From NCBI RefSeq assembly GCF_900156175.1, contig NZ_FTMV01000018.1, positions 62,001 to 126,000 of the forward strand: 64,000 nucleotides of DNA. The letters run 5' to 3'. Under the pieces are notes generated by a model. It searched no databases and was not told where the DNA came from. It was given only the letters and a program-made list of their open reading frames with translations. This stretch comes from Janthinobacterium sp. TND4EL3 (lineage in GTDB: Bacteria; Pseudomonadota; Gammaproteobacteria; Burkholderiales; Burkholderiaceae_D). Below are positions 1 through 8,584 of the stretch, one piece after another. The translations under genes were made by a program, and so were the position numbers. Position 1 is the first letter of the stretch; the number at the start of each line of letters is the position of its first letter.

Positions 1-1
1 G

Positions 2-118
2 CGCTTCGCGCGCGACTTCAACGAGCGCTTCCCGGGCTTCGAGACGGATGTCCATGGCCTTGTGAAACGCGAAGTCGATGGCAAGCGCGGTTACTTCGTC
101 GACTGCGTTTGTCAGTAA
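2..118 (+). CDS. C-terminal end of an unknown protein (5' end outside window)
   Basis: Only the last 38 codons are present, in the frame beginning at base 2 and ending in TAA at 116-118. The visible peptide is mixed basic and acidic, reads RFARDFNERF at its start and ends YFVDCVCQ. I do not recognise the family. The frame is supported by Burkholderiales-like codon use and by the structured repeat and terminator that follow the stop codon, as expected at a 3' end. Confidence 0.55.
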   Translation, partial: RFARDFNERFPGFETDVHGLVKREVDGKRGYFVDCVCQ

Positions 119-234
119 CGATTCATCCCATCTACTGCGCGTCGCGACTTGCGGCCTGCGATGCTCACCGTACTAGAGTACGGTTGCGCTTCTCGGCCAC
201 AATTCGCTCCCGCTCGCTACGATTGGATGAACCG
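119..234 (+). repeat. Structured intergenic repeat, copy 1 (nested hairpin)
   Basis: This 116-bp element begins directly after the stop codon at 118. Three nested stems are visible. The outer stem is TTCATCC (122-128) with GGATGAA (225-231). The middle stem is TTGCGGCC (149-156) with GGCCACAA (195-202), with one mismatch. The apical stem is ACCGTACT (167-174) with AGTACGGT (177-184). A second copy at 50171-50290 shares the intervening sequence but has different, still complementary, stem bases. A transcript crossing it should fold strongly. Its role is unknown; position suggests a 3'-end or REP-like element. Confidence 0.8.
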
Positions 235-265
235 TCGTGACGTTCGTTGAACTTCATTAAAATGG

Positions 266-296
266 CGCCGCCTGATGCGAATCAGGCGGCGTTTTT
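266..296 (+). terminator. Rho-independent terminator
   Basis: A perfect 11-bp stem (266-276 with 281-291) closes a GCGA tetraloop and is followed by five T residues at 292-296. It ends the transcript entering from the left edge. It also argues against any start for the sigma-54 regulator gene upstream of about 300, because the open frame extends back into this hairpin. Confidence 0.9.
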
Positions 297-391
297 CATT
301 GTGGGCCTCCCGCGCACGCTTGCGCCAGATCAAACGGCTGGGGTATCGGACTTCTAAGATAGGCGACTGGTGCCCTCGTGATGGCTGGCAT

Positions 392-1777
392 ATGACGCTC
401 AAGGTGTGGCTGGAAGTGGTGCAGCAGGCGGCGGCTGGCAGTGGCGCCTTGCTGGTGGCGGCCTTGAAGCAGGCTCAGGTAACTATAGCCCGGCGGCACG
501 ATGGCGATGAGGACGGTGCAGGCATCGTGCTGTTTGCCGAGGCCGATAGCGCGCTGCTGCAAGCGCTGCCGGCCCTGTGCCGCCATGCCCGCGTGCTGGC
601 CATCGCCGCCTGCGGCCGGCCCCCCAGCTGCGCGCAGCAGCGCGCCCTGATGGCGGCCGGGGCGCTCGACGTGCTGCCTTGGCCGGACGGCGCCGTCGAT
701 GCGGGGCAGGTGCTGGCGCGGCTGCAGCGCTGGCAAGCCGTGGCGCAACTGCTGGCGTCCGCCGCCGTGCGCCGGCACCTGGTCGGAGACAGTGCGCCCT
801 GGCGCGGCCTGCTGCATCGCGTGGTGGAAATGGCCGCCTTCAGCCAGGCTCCGGTGCTGATCACGGGCGAGACGGGCACGGGCAAGGATTTACTGGCGCA
901 ACTGGTCCACCGCCTCAGTAACTGCAGCGGCGACTTCACCATCCTCGACTGCACCACCGTGTCGCCGGAACTGGCCGGCAGCGAACTGTTCGGCCATGAA
1001 CGGGGCGCGTTCACGGGCGCGGCGGCCGCGCGCGACGGCGCTTTCGCCCTGGCCGACGGCGGCGTGCTCTTCCTCGACGAAGTGGGCGAATTGCCGCTGC
1101 CGCTGCAGGCGCAGCTGCTGCGCGCCATCCAGGAGCGCAAATACAAGCGCGTGGGCGGCAATACCTGGCAGCCGACGCAATTTCGCCTCGTCTGCGCCAC
1201 CAACCGCGAGCTGGAAGACGAAGTGGCGCGCGGCGCCTTCCGCGCCGACCTGTATTACCGCATCGCCGGCTGGCGTTGCCAGACGCCGCCCCTGCGCGAC
1301 CGCCAGGACGACATCCTGCCCCTGGCCGGGCATTTCTTCGCCGAACTGGCACAGCGCCCCGCGCCGCCGCTGGACGCCGCCGTGCGCGAATACCTGCTGC
1401 TGCGCGACTATCCGGGCAATGTGCGCGAGCTGCGCCAGACCGTCACGCGCATCTGGCACCGCCATTGCGGCCCCGGCCCCATCACCATCGGCGCCCTGCC
1501 GCCCGAAGAACGGCTGCTGGCGCCGCAGTGGCCCGACCGGCATTTCGAGGCGGCCGTGCGGCGTGCCCTGCATCTGGGCCTGAACCTGTCGCACATCACG
1601 CGCTGCGCCACGGACACGGCCATCCGCCTGGTGCTGGCGGAAGAACACGGCAACAACCAGCGCGCCGCCGCCCGCCTGGGCGTGACGGACCGCGCCCTGC
1701 AGATACGCCGCAAGGCGGCCATCTGCGCGGCGCAAGCGGCTGCGGCCGCCGCGCCGGCCTCGCCGGCTGCGCCTTGA
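392..1777 (+). CDS. Sigma-54-dependent enhancer-binding transcriptional activator
   Basis: A 461-aa bacterial enhancer-binding protein. Residues 1 to about 125 form a variable N-terminal region resembling a degenerate receiver, with no clear phospho-acceptor aspartate. The AAA+ domain has Walker A GETGTGKD (about 159-166), the sigma-54 contact loop GAFTGA (about 205-210), a Walker B ending FLDEVGE and the arginine region DLYYRI. A Fis-type helix-turn-helix (NNQRAAARLGV) lies near the C-terminus, followed by an Ala/Pro-rich tail. I chose ATG 392 because the earlier in-frame start at 275 lies inside the terminator stem. The gene faces the 1784-9937 cluster with a 6-bp gap. That cluster carries its own -24/-12 promoter, so this is probably its dedicated activator (inference). 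Confidence 0.88.
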   Translation: MTLKVWLEVVQQAAAGSGALLVAALKQAQVTIARRHDGDEDGAGIVLFAEADSALLQALPALCRHARVLAIAACGRPPSCAQQRALMAAGALDVLPWPDGAVDAGQVLARLQRWQAVAQLLASAAVRRHLVGDSAPWRGLLHRVVEMAAFSQAPVLITGETGTGKDLLAQLVHRLSNCSGDFTILDCTTVSPELAGSELFGHERGAFTGAAAARDGAFALADGGVLFLDEVGELPLPLQAQLLRAIQERKYKRVGGNTWQPTQFRLVCATNRELEDEVARGAFRADLYYRIAGWRCQTPPLRDRQDDILPLAGHFFAELAQRPAPPLDAAVREYLLLRDYPGNVRELRQTVTRIWHRHCGPGPITIGALPPEERLLAPQWPDRHFEAAVRRALHLGLNLSHITRCATDTAIRLVLAEEHGNNQRAAARLGVTDRALQIRRKAAICAAQAAAAAAPASPAAP

Positions 1778-1783
1778 TAAACA

Positions 1784-2518
1784 TCAAGCCAGCCCCGCCA
1801 GGCGCAGAAAATTCCCGCCCATAATGAGCGCCGCGTCGGCCGGCGGCAATCCCAGCAAGCGTATCTTGTGCAATTCCAGCCCCGGATGCAGCCAGGGGCC
1901 ATCCGAGCCGAACAAGACCTTGTGCGGTCCCGCGCGGTGCACGGCCTGTTCCAGCAAGTCGTAGCGGCGCACGCCGGAACTGTCCGTGTAGATGTTCGCG
2001 TGGCGCACAAGGTGGTCGATCAGCGCCAGTTGCGCCGCCCAGTCGTCGCCGAAACTGCCCAGATGGGGCAGGATGAAGTTGACGTCGGGATACTGTTGCG
2101 CCAGCAGTTCGGCCACGGCCACCTCGCCCGCCGGGTCGTACAGCACGGGCAAGCCGAAGAAGCGGGCCGCGTCGCACACTTCGCCGCTGATGCGCGCGTC
2201 CAAGCGGTGCGCCTTGATGCCGACAAAGCCGTAGCGCTCGACGGCCGTGCGCAGCAAGTCCAGGATGCGGCCCCGGTCGCGCCGCGCATGCACGAAGGCA
2301 AAGCCGTAAAAACGCTGCGGATCGGCAGCGACCAGGCGCGCCACGCCGTGATTGGCGATCGCATAATCGGAGTGAAAGGTGGCGAACAGCACGCTGCGGG
2401 CGATGCCGGCCGCCTGGGCCCGGCGCAGATAGGCGTGCAGCGGCGCATCGCTGTCCCACGGCCCGCTCAGGCCGTCGCCTGGCCCCGCATGGCAGTGACT
2501 ATCGATGACCAGCGCCAT
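1784..2518 (-). CDS. Amidohydrolase-2 family metal-dependent hydrolase
   Basis: A 244-aa TIM-barrel hydrolase of the amidohydrolase-2 (PF04909-like) superfamily. The N-terminal metal motif DSHCH gives two histidines, a third likely ligand is the His of LPHLG, and the conserved aspartate is in GSDGPW. No signal peptide is seen, so it is cytoplasmic. A strong AGGGAGG ribosome site precedes ATG 2518. It is the last gene of the minus-strand cluster, 16 bp after the first glycine-zipper protein gene. Family members hydrolyse or decarboxylate small organic substrates; the substrate here cannot be read from sequence. Confidence 0.82.
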   Translation of the reverse strand: MALVIDSHCHAGPGDGLSGPWDSDAPLHAYLRRAQAAGIARSVLFATFHSDYAIANHGVARLVAADPQRFYGFAFVHARRDRGRILDLLRTAVERYGFVGIKAHRLDARISGEVCDAARFFGLPVLYDPAGEVAVAELLAQQYPDVNFILPHLGSFGDDWAAQLALIDHLVRHANIYTDSSGVRRYDLLEQAVHRAGPHKVLFGSDGPWLHPGLELHKIRLLGLPPADAALIMGGNFLRLAGLA

Positions 2519-2534
2519 GCCCGCCTCCCTGCGC

Positions 2535-3185
2535 TCAGTTCCAGTCGCCCATGACGACGATGCGGTTGCCGCGCCGGCGCCAGCGCCCGCTCTCCTCGTC
2601 CTGCTGCGGCGCAGGCGAGCGGAAATGCGGCAACTGCTGGTGCATGGCCTGCGTCAGCGCGCTTTCCACGGCGCGCGGGCTGCCGTCGCCCTCGGCCGCC
2701 AGGCGCGCCGCCTGCCCCGCGATGCGCACGAAGCGGCGCGCCATGGCCAGTTCGCGGTCGCCCGGCGCCGCGCTTGCCATTTCCTGTTCCAGCGCGCTGC
2801 TGGCGGCGCGCCCCAGGGCCGAACCGAGCGCCGTGCCCACGCCCGGTATCGGTATCATCGAACCGAGGGCGCCGCCGACGAAGGGCAAGGCCGTCTTCGC
2901 CACGGCCTTCAAGGCGCCGCCCAGGGGCTGGGCCGCCTTGGCGATAGTCGAGCCCACCTTCTTGACGCCCTTCCACACGCTCTTGAAGACATTGCCGAGA
3001 AATTGCTCGAGTTCCTCCTCGCTGGACACTTCCAGCAATTCCATGGCCAGCTGCAATTCTTCCTCTTCGCCGAAGACGGCCGGCGCCGTGCCCTTGCCGG
3101 GCCAGTCCTGGCCGAACTCCAGCACCTCAAACGCGGCGCCGGCCCGCTGCCGGCACTGCGCGCATGCGCATTCGAGTTGGTGCAT
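2535..3185 (-). CDS. Glycine-zipper cluster protein 1 (unknown function)
   Basis: A 216-aa protein related to the products of 8585-9304 and 9368-9937. It has a Cys-rich start (ECACAQC, 5-11), an acidic stretch, then the family block ELQLAMELLEV...ELEQFLGNVF (43-67). A hydrophobic glycine-zipper core follows (about 70-135), rich in GGAL and PGVG small-residue motifs. Next come DRELAMARRFVR (143-154) and the C-terminal signature GRWRRRGNRIVVMG (200-213). There is no classical signal peptide. The glycine-zipper core suggests membrane insertion or self-assembly (inference). AGGAG precedes ATG 3185. I know of no assigned function for proteins of this layout. Confidence 0.75.
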   Translation of the reverse strand: MHQLECACAQCRQRAGAAFEVLEFGQDWPGKGTAPAVFGEEEELQLAMELLEVSSEEELEQFLGNVFKSVWKGVKKVGSTIAKAAQPLGGALKAVAKTALPFVGGALGSMIPIPGVGTALGSALGRAASSALEQEMASAAPGDRELAMARRFVRIAGQAARLAAEGDGSPRAVESALTQAMHQQLPHFRSPAPQQDEESGRWRRRGNRIVVMGDWN

Positions 3186-3206
3186 GATGCTCTCCTTCGC
3201 AGTAGT

Positions 3207-4028
3207 CTAGGTCCACATTTCACCGAGCACGGCCAGTTCCAGTTCGCGCCGCTGGTTGGTCAGCACACCGCGCTGGTGGGCAAACATGTCGTCGTGGATG
3301 CGCTGCTCGATGCGGCGCCGCTGGGCCGCCGACGACAGGGGCGCCACATACACCTGGTGCCCGCTCAGGTCCACCCCCATCATCTGGCCGCACAGCCGGT
3401 GCTGCAGCAGGCGCCGGTGCAGCTCGTCCGTCTGGCCGCTGTAGGCGCGGCGCCGCCCGCCCGCATCGAACTCGATCACATACAGGCCCGGCCCCCGGCC
3501 ATTCGGGTCGCGCAAGGCATTGGCCAGCGTGCCCAGCGCCAGGTAATTGAGGGCGGCCGCTTCCGGCACGCGTCCCATGGTGCCGGCCAGGGTGGGCGGG
3601 ATCTCGCCCTGCTGCTGGTCCTCGTCCGGCCCCTGGTCCGCAGCCTGGTCCTGTCCCTGATCCAGACCCTGCCCGTCGCCGAACGCCGGTTCCGGCACGG
3701 CATAGGCGGACGGATACAGGGCCGGGTAGATGGGCGCATAGCCGCCCCAGCCCCGGTAGCGCGGCGGCAGGTAGGGCAAGGGATGGGGCACGTAGCGCGG
3801 CGGCCGGCGTGCCGGATGCGCCTGGTAGCGGGGCGGCATGGGGCGGCGCGGCCCGCGCAAGGGCGGCCGCGCGCGCAGGGCGCCGCCATGGCGCGGCCCG
3901 CCCGGACGCCAGCGCTCGCCTTCCCATTCGCCCTCTTCTCCCTGCCACTCCTGCGACCACTGCTGCTCCGGGGCAGCCTCTCCCGCCACCTGCCCCGCGA
4001 AGGGCAACAGTTCAAATGTGTCGTTCAT
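3207..4028 (-). CDS. GIY-YIG-like domain protein with acidic Trp/Gly and Pro/Arg/Tyr-rich N-terminus
   Basis: A 273-aa protein. Residues 20-40 carry a Glu/Trp/Gly motif (EWQGEEGEWEGE) that echoes the GEWSGEGG of glycine-zipper protein 2. Residues 45-110 are rich in Pro, Arg and Tyr, and 115-142 rich in Asp, Gln and Gly. The C-terminal part fits a GIY-YIG fold: GLYVI (181-185), YSGQT (196-200), RRLLQH with candidate catalytic Arg205 and His210, candidate metal ligand Glu241, and an LTNQR strand. YSG replaces the usual YIG, so nuclease activity is uncertain. AGGAGG precedes ATG 4028. The start overlaps the end of the upstream PLP gene by 17 bp, so the two are probably co-translated. Confidence 0.65.
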   Translation of the reverse strand: MNDTFELLPFAGQVAGEAAPEQQWSQEWQGEEGEWEGERWRPGGPRHGGALRARPPLRGPRRPMPPRYQAHPARRPPRYVPHPLPYLPPRYRGWGGYAPIYPALYPSAYAVPEPAFGDGQGLDQGQDQAADQGPDEDQQQGEIPPTLAGTMGRVPEAAALNYLALGTLANALRDPNGRGPGLYVIEFDAGGRRRAYSGQTDELHRRLLQHRLCGQMMGVDLSGHQVYVAPLSSAAQRRRIEQRIHDDMFAHQRGVLTNQRRELELAVLGEMWT

Positions 4029-5043
4029 ATCGCCTCCTGATGTGATGTTCGAGCAAGCCCATCGCCTGCTCCAGTTCCCCGGGCGTCTGGTCGGCCCGCA
4101 GCAAAAATGTCAATGTCCCTGCCTGTCCATCCGCCTGCGCCAGCGCCAGCACGCCCGCTTGCCGCAAGGCGTCCTGCAAGTGGCCGCAGCCTGGCAGGCG
4201 CTGCACGGGGAAGCTGCCGCCCCGGCTGGCGATGCCGGCCGCCTCCATGCCGGCGCGCCACTGCGCCACCCGGGCCGCCAGTCTGGCGCGCAGGGCGTCA
4301 CCCTGCCGCGCATTGAGGACCAGGGCCCGCTGCGCCGCCGCCAGCACGGCCGCCGACGGCGGGCTGGCGTGCACGCGCGTCTGGCTGTGCGCCATGAAGC
4401 GCCGCAACAAGCCGTGGCTGCCCGCCAGCACGGCCAGCGGCACGCCAAAGCCCTTGGCCAGCGAAGCGCCGATGATCAGCGCCTCGCCTTGCAAGCCATG
4501 CAGGCGCGCCGAACCGCCCCCCTGCGCCCCCGACACACCGAGCACTTGCGTGTCGTCGAGCAGCACATGGCCGCCGCCCTGCTGCGCGATGGCAGCATAG
4601 GCGGCCAACGGCGGCGCCCTGTCGCTGCCGGGCACATAGCCATCGGCCAGGATCAGCGGGCGCCGGCCCGTCCTGTGCCTCCAGCCCGCCGCCAGGCGCC
4701 GCAGCAACGCCACCTCGCCGGATGGAAACACTTGCAGCGGCAAGCCCAGGGCCTGCGCCCGCTCGGCGCCCCAGCGCGCGATGGCGTAGCTGGCGCCGTC
4801 GGCGAGGATCACCAGCCGCTCGCCAGCAAGCATGCCGAACAGGTCCCAGAACAGGTGCAGGGTCGACGGCAACAGACAGGCCGCTTCGCAGCCTTGCAGC
4901 GCCGCCAGATCCGCTGCCAGCGCTTGCGCACCGGGCGGCTCGCGCAGCGCCGCCGGCTTGCCCAGGCTCAAGCTGTCCCACGGCGCCAGTCGGTCCGCCG
5001 GATGGCGCATGCCCAGGTAGAGGGCACTGGTAAAGTCGAGCAT
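4012..5043 (-). CDS. PLP-dependent fold-type I enzyme (alpha-oxoamine synthase/aminotransferase-like)
   Basis: A 343-aa protein. LLDDTQVLG (161-169) supplies the aspartate that pairs with the pyridine nitrogen. GASLAKGFG (192-200) supplies the Schiff-base lysine, Lys197. Both are placed as in the 8-amino-7-oxononanoate synthase/serine palmitoyltransferase branch. It is shorter than typical members (about 390 aa), with a reduced N-terminus. It lies between the 716-aa protein and the GIY-YIG-like protein and overlaps the latter. The substrate is unknown. The ribosome site is weak (GGGGCG only), so coupling to the upstream gene 20 bp away is likely. Confidence 0.78.
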   Translation of the reverse strand: MLDFTSALYLGMRHPADRLAPWDSLSLGKPAALREPPGAQALAADLAALQGCEAACLLPSTLHLFWDLFGMLAGERLVILADGASYAIARWGAERAQALGLPLQVFPSGEVALLRRLAAGWRHRTGRRPLILADGYVPGSDRAPPLAAYAAIAQQGGGHVLLDDTQVLGVSGAQGGGSARLHGLQGEALIIGASLAKGFGVPLAVLAGSHGLLRRFMAHSQTRVHASPPSAAVLAAAQRALVLNARQGDALRARLAARVAQWRAGMEAAGIASRGGSFPVQRLPGCGHLQDALRQAGVLALAQADGQAGTLTFLLRADQTPGELEQAMGLLEHHIRRRYERHI

Positions 5044-5063
5044 GCACGCGCCCCGCCCCCGTC

Positions 5064-7214
5064 CTAGACGCTGCGCAGCTGCTGGCTCAGGCGCTGGCGC
5101 AGCAGCACCGACGGCATGGTCGCTTCGACCACCGGGTCGCTGCTGTCGACGGACAAATCCACGCCGGTGGCGGCGCGGTACCCGTGGATGTAGCCCTGCA
5201 CCTGCGGGCGCCAGAAACGCGCCCAGTTGAACGCCTGGGTGGGTTCATAGATATCGCTCCAGTTGCCATAGCGCACGGACAGCAGCAATTGCTCGCCGAA
5301 GATGGCCAGGTTGCGGAAATGCATCACGCTCGTGTCCGTCCAGCCTTGCAGTTTCTTCATGGCGTCGACGCGGTCCATCCACGGTTCCGGATACGCCACC
5401 ATCACGCGCGTGGGCAAAAATTCGCGGAACTCGGGACGCGCCAGCATCCATTGCTGCATCAGCATCTCGATGCGCGCCGTCGACGGCAAGTCGCCGAACT
5501 GGTTGTGCGCGCCCTGCGACAGGATCAAATGGATTTCCTTGAGGGCGTTCAGCACGGGAAAGGCATCCGCCTTGACCGTGGTGTCGTCATCCTGCTTGTA
5601 GAAGGAGGTCAGCAGGCGCAGCAGGTGATGAAAGGCTTCCAGGAATTTCGAGCGGCTGTCGGCCGGCCGGAAATGCTGGACCGCCTTGCCGTCGAGCCGC
5701 ACACCGTAATGGTGGTCGTACTCGTAGTTGCGGCGCACCACGGTGAGCCGGTGCTGTTCATCTTGCGTGTATCCCCACAGCAAGTTGTTCAGGGGGCGCA
5801 GCATGTCGATTTCCGTGTTCGACAGGGGATCGAGGCCGGCGCCGGGCGCGCGCAGGTTCTGGAAGCGCTGCGTGATGGCGTTCATGGTCTGCACCAGCAT
5901 GCCTTCTTCATGCCAGTACGACCAGATCAGTTCCAGCAGGCAAGGATTGGCCAGCTTTTCCTGGATGATGCCAAAGCACAGGTCGACCTCGCCCTCCTGG
6001 CCCCGTGGGATGCTGATGGGAATGTCGGGCAGCTTGCGGCGGATCACTGCCAAATACGGCAAGGTCTGGAAGCCATCGATGTTTTCCAGGTAATCGTTGC
6101 GCAGCACCGTTTCCAGGTCGCGCCCCTGGGGTATGTCGCGCCGGTCCAGGTAGGCGTTGTCTTCGGCCGGATTGAAAGCCAGCGGCTGGTTCAGCACGCC
6201 GCAATTGACCATCACGAACGCTTCCGTCGCCACCTTCAGCACGCGGTAGGAATCGGCGTCCGAGAACGGCAGCGCGCGGCGCTGCTTGAGCTGCTGGAAC
6301 ATGTCGGCCTTCCTGGCGAAGCGCTCCTGCTCGAAGCCGCGCACATTGGCCAGGTCGCCGCAAAACAGGCTGTCCATGAAATGCAGATAATTCGTAAACG
6401 ACATGGCCTCGGTGCTGTTGCGTATCAAGGTCCACAGCGGCAAGTCTTCCGTCGGCTCCGTTTCCGTGCGCGTCAGCGACACGCCCACATTGCCCGAGAT
6501 CGGCTGCGGCTGGCGCTCTTCCGTCTCGTACTCGGCGTCCACGGCCAGCATGGCGTTCGGGCTGAGACCCTCGGGCACGGGCAAGGCGCCGCGCAGTTCG
6601 GGACGCTGCGACAGCATCATCTGCGCCGCGAAGCGGTGCATGCCGGCGCGCCGCACGGGCGTGGAAAACGCGTTCGGCGTGCCGCGCAGGGGCACCCAGG
6701 GCGAGGCGGCCAGTACCTGCACCTGGTCGCGCCCGTCGGCGCTTTGATCGCCGTCAAACGAGACGGTCGCCACGGCGCGGTCGCCCACCCTGCCGAACTG
6801 ACAATCGCTGGGATGGCAGTCGGGCGTCTCAAACGCCAGCCCCACCTGCGGATTGAGCTGGGGCTTGAAGCACAGCACGGCGCTGCAGCCGGCCTGCACC
6901 GTCACGCACTGCGGCGCCGTGGCGGGGAAATTGCCGTACACCCCCACGTAGCTGCCCGGCGTCAGGTCGGCAAACACGGTGCAGCCATGGCCATCCGTCC
7001 AGCGCACGCCCACCAGCATGGCGGGATCGGCTAGCCACGTGGCGGGGTTGAAATTATGACAATCCGCATCAAGCCCCCGGTACAGGCTGACGGCGGCATT
7101 GACGACCCTGGTCCCGCTATCGTGCTCGTGGACGGTGACGGCGATGCTGCCGCCATGCTGTTTCGGACCCGCCTGGCCCGCCCCTCTGCGTTTACTACTC
7201 ATCTTGCTGCTCAT
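5064..7214 (-). CDS. 716-aa protein of unknown family with an N-terminal beta-sandwich-like domain
   Basis: The largest protein of the cluster. After a basic start (KRRGAGQAG), residues about 20-135 resemble a carboxypeptidase-regulatory or Cna-B-like beta-sandwich (AVTVHEHDSG, VSLYRGL, FADLTPGSYVGVYG) containing several cysteines. The remainder (about 250-716) looks mostly helical and is rich in Trp, His and aromatic residues. I recognise no catalytic motif there. No signal peptide is visible. GGAGAAC precedes ATG 7214, 10 bp after the metallopeptidase-like gene. Its size and position suggest a central role in the cluster, but no function can be assigned. Confidence 0.7.
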   Translation of the reverse strand: MSSKMSSKRRGAGQAGPKQHGGSIAVTVHEHDSGTRVVNAAVSLYRGLDADCHNFNPATWLADPAMLVGVRWTDGHGCTVFADLTPGSYVGVYGNFPATAPQCVTVQAGCSAVLCFKPQLNPQVGLAFETPDCHPSDCQFGRVGDRAVATVSFDGDQSADGRDQVQVLAASPWVPLRGTPNAFSTPVRRAGMHRFAAQMMLSQRPELRGALPVPEGLSPNAMLAVDAEYETEERQPQPISGNVGVSLTRTETEPTEDLPLWTLIRNSTEAMSFTNYLHFMDSLFCGDLANVRGFEQERFARKADMFQQLKQRRALPFSDADSYRVLKVATEAFVMVNCGVLNQPLAFNPAEDNAYLDRRDIPQGRDLETVLRNDYLENIDGFQTLPYLAVIRRKLPDIPISIPRGQEGEVDLCFGIIQEKLANPCLLELIWSYWHEEGMLVQTMNAITQRFQNLRAPGAGLDPLSNTEIDMLRPLNNLLWGYTQDEQHRLTVVRRNYEYDHHYGVRLDGKAVQHFRPADSRSKFLEAFHHLLRLLTSFYKQDDDTTVKADAFPVLNALKEIHLILSQGAHNQFGDLPSTARIEMLMQQWMLARPEFREFLPTRVMVAYPEPWMDRVDAMKKLQGWTDTSVMHFRNLAIFGEQLLLSVRYGNWSDIYEPTQAFNWARFWRPQVQGYIHGYRAATGVDLSVDSSDPVVEATMPSVLLRQRLSQQLRSV

Positions 7215-7224
7215 GTCGTTCTCC

Positions 7225-8580
7225 TCAATGGATAATCAAACGGGATGCCAGGGGCGGCAGCGACCTGCCAGGCTGGCGGCCATGCCGCGCGACATCGGCG
7301 CACAGCTCGGACGTGTCCAGGGTGCTGCGCAGGGCCCAGTGGGTCAGCAGCCGCCCCAGCAGCTCGCTTTCATCTTCCGGGCTCAAGGTGCCGCTGGCCC
7401 GCGCCTGGCCCAGCACGGCGAACACCAGGGTCGGCGTGGCCGCGTACATCTGCTCCGGCGCCAGGCTCCAGCTGCGGAACAGCCGCGCCAGCATGGCCGG
7501 TTGGCGCGTGTGCACGGCCATCGCCTCGGCCAGCGAGCCGCCGCGCAAGGCCGGCGGCCGGTGCTGCACCAGCAGGCCCACGAGCGCAGCCATGCTGGCC
7601 TGCAGCTGTTCCAGCAGCCGCTGCCTGGCCGGCGGCAAGCCCGTCAGCGGGTAGTAGGACAGCCACAGCTGCTCCAGACGGTTCCATTGCGGATGCGGAT
7701 ACAGGGCCCGCCCCATGGCGCAGCTCAGGCGCACGCGCAGCCAGGGCACCGGGTGGGGATCGTCGATATTGAGACGGAAGACAAACACGCGCGGCAGGCT
7801 GACCACGCCGATCAGGCCCAGGGTGGCGGCCACGCCCACGCGCGCCAGCGACCAGAAATCGGCCACGATCTCGGAAATCCACCGCTCCCACAGCTGCCAC
7901 ACGTGAACCAGGCCGCTGCCGCCGTGCTGCATGGCTTGCAGCACGGGGCGCAGGGACGCCACGAGGTCCAGCAGCGCCGCGCCCTGGTGGCCCACCTCAT
8001 GCACCAGCGACGAGGCGATGCTGCTGCCTATCATGCGTTCGCGCGGCAGGCGGATGATGGCGACGGGATTGTCGCCGCCGCCCGGCAGGCGCGTGCGCGC
8101 GCGGCGGATGGCCGCGCCCGGCCCCCGGTCCAGGTAGCAGATCACGGGCGGCGCCTGGTAGACGTCGCCGGGCAGCGCCAGCGCATCGGCGGCAACAATG
8201 TCGAGGCCGGCCAGCCAGACGCCCGTCTTGTGCTCGCTGCGCTGCGTGATGACTTCGTTGAACAGGTCGAACTGCGTCAGCGCGGCGTTGAATTTCAGGC
8301 GCAGGAAGGTGAAGCGGCGCTGCGCCTCGGCGGCGGTGGCCATGCTGGCGCCATCGGCGGCTTCGCGCCGCAGCCAGTGCTGGAACTGGGCCACCATGCG
8401 CCGCAATTCGCGCCGGCCCTGCACCAGCTGGCTTTCGATGGCCGACTGGGCGCTGGGCATCAGGGCGGCCGCCAGCACCGTCGGCTCGATCAGCGCGAAC
8501 GGTTCCAGCCGCGCCAGCCGCGTCAGCAGCGAGCGCGCCTCCTGCGCCAGCATCCAGGCAGCGTATGCGCCGATGGCCAT
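7225..8580 (-). CDS. Putative HExxH zinc metallopeptidase of the glycine-zipper cluster
   Basis: A 451-aa protein with HEVGH at 194-198. SEIVAD follows about 40 residues later (Glu237), a plausible third zinc ligand, so it may be a gluzincin-like peptidase. A hydrophobic stretch at about 245-265 may pack against a membrane. ATG 8580 lies 4 bp after the stop of the upstream gene (TGACATCATG), indicating translational coupling. The open frame extends upstream to 9252, but that part is the shadow of the 8585-9304 gene. Processing of the three glycine-zipper proteins is an attractive role but is only inferred. Confidence 0.72.
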   Translation of the reverse strand: MAIGAYAAWMLAQEARSLLTRLARLEPFALIEPTVLAAALMPSAQSAIESQLVQGRRELRRMVAQFQHWLRREAADGASMATAAEAQRRFTFLRLKFNAALTQFDLFNEVITQRSEHKTGVWLAGLDIVAADALALPGDVYQAPPVICYLDRGPGAAIRRARTRLPGGGDNPVAIIRLPRERMIGSSIASSLVHEVGHQGAALLDLVASLRPVLQAMQHGGSGLVHVWQLWERWISEIVADFWSLARVGVAATLGLIGVVSLPRVFVFRLNIDDPHPVPWLRVRLSCAMGRALYPHPQWNRLEQLWLSYYPLTGLPPARQRLLEQLQASMAALVGLLVQHRPPALRGGSLAEAMAVHTRQPAMLARLFRSWSLAPEQMYAATPTLVFAVLGQARASGTLSPEDESELLGRLLTHWALRSTLDTSELCADVARHGRQPGRSLPPLASRLIIH

Positions 8581-8584
8581 GATG

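Noticed and set aside
275-391. An upstream start for the sigma-54 activator at ATG 275
   Set aside because: It begins within the stem of the terminator at 266-296, and the added 39 residues are Arg-rich with no resemblance to the family.
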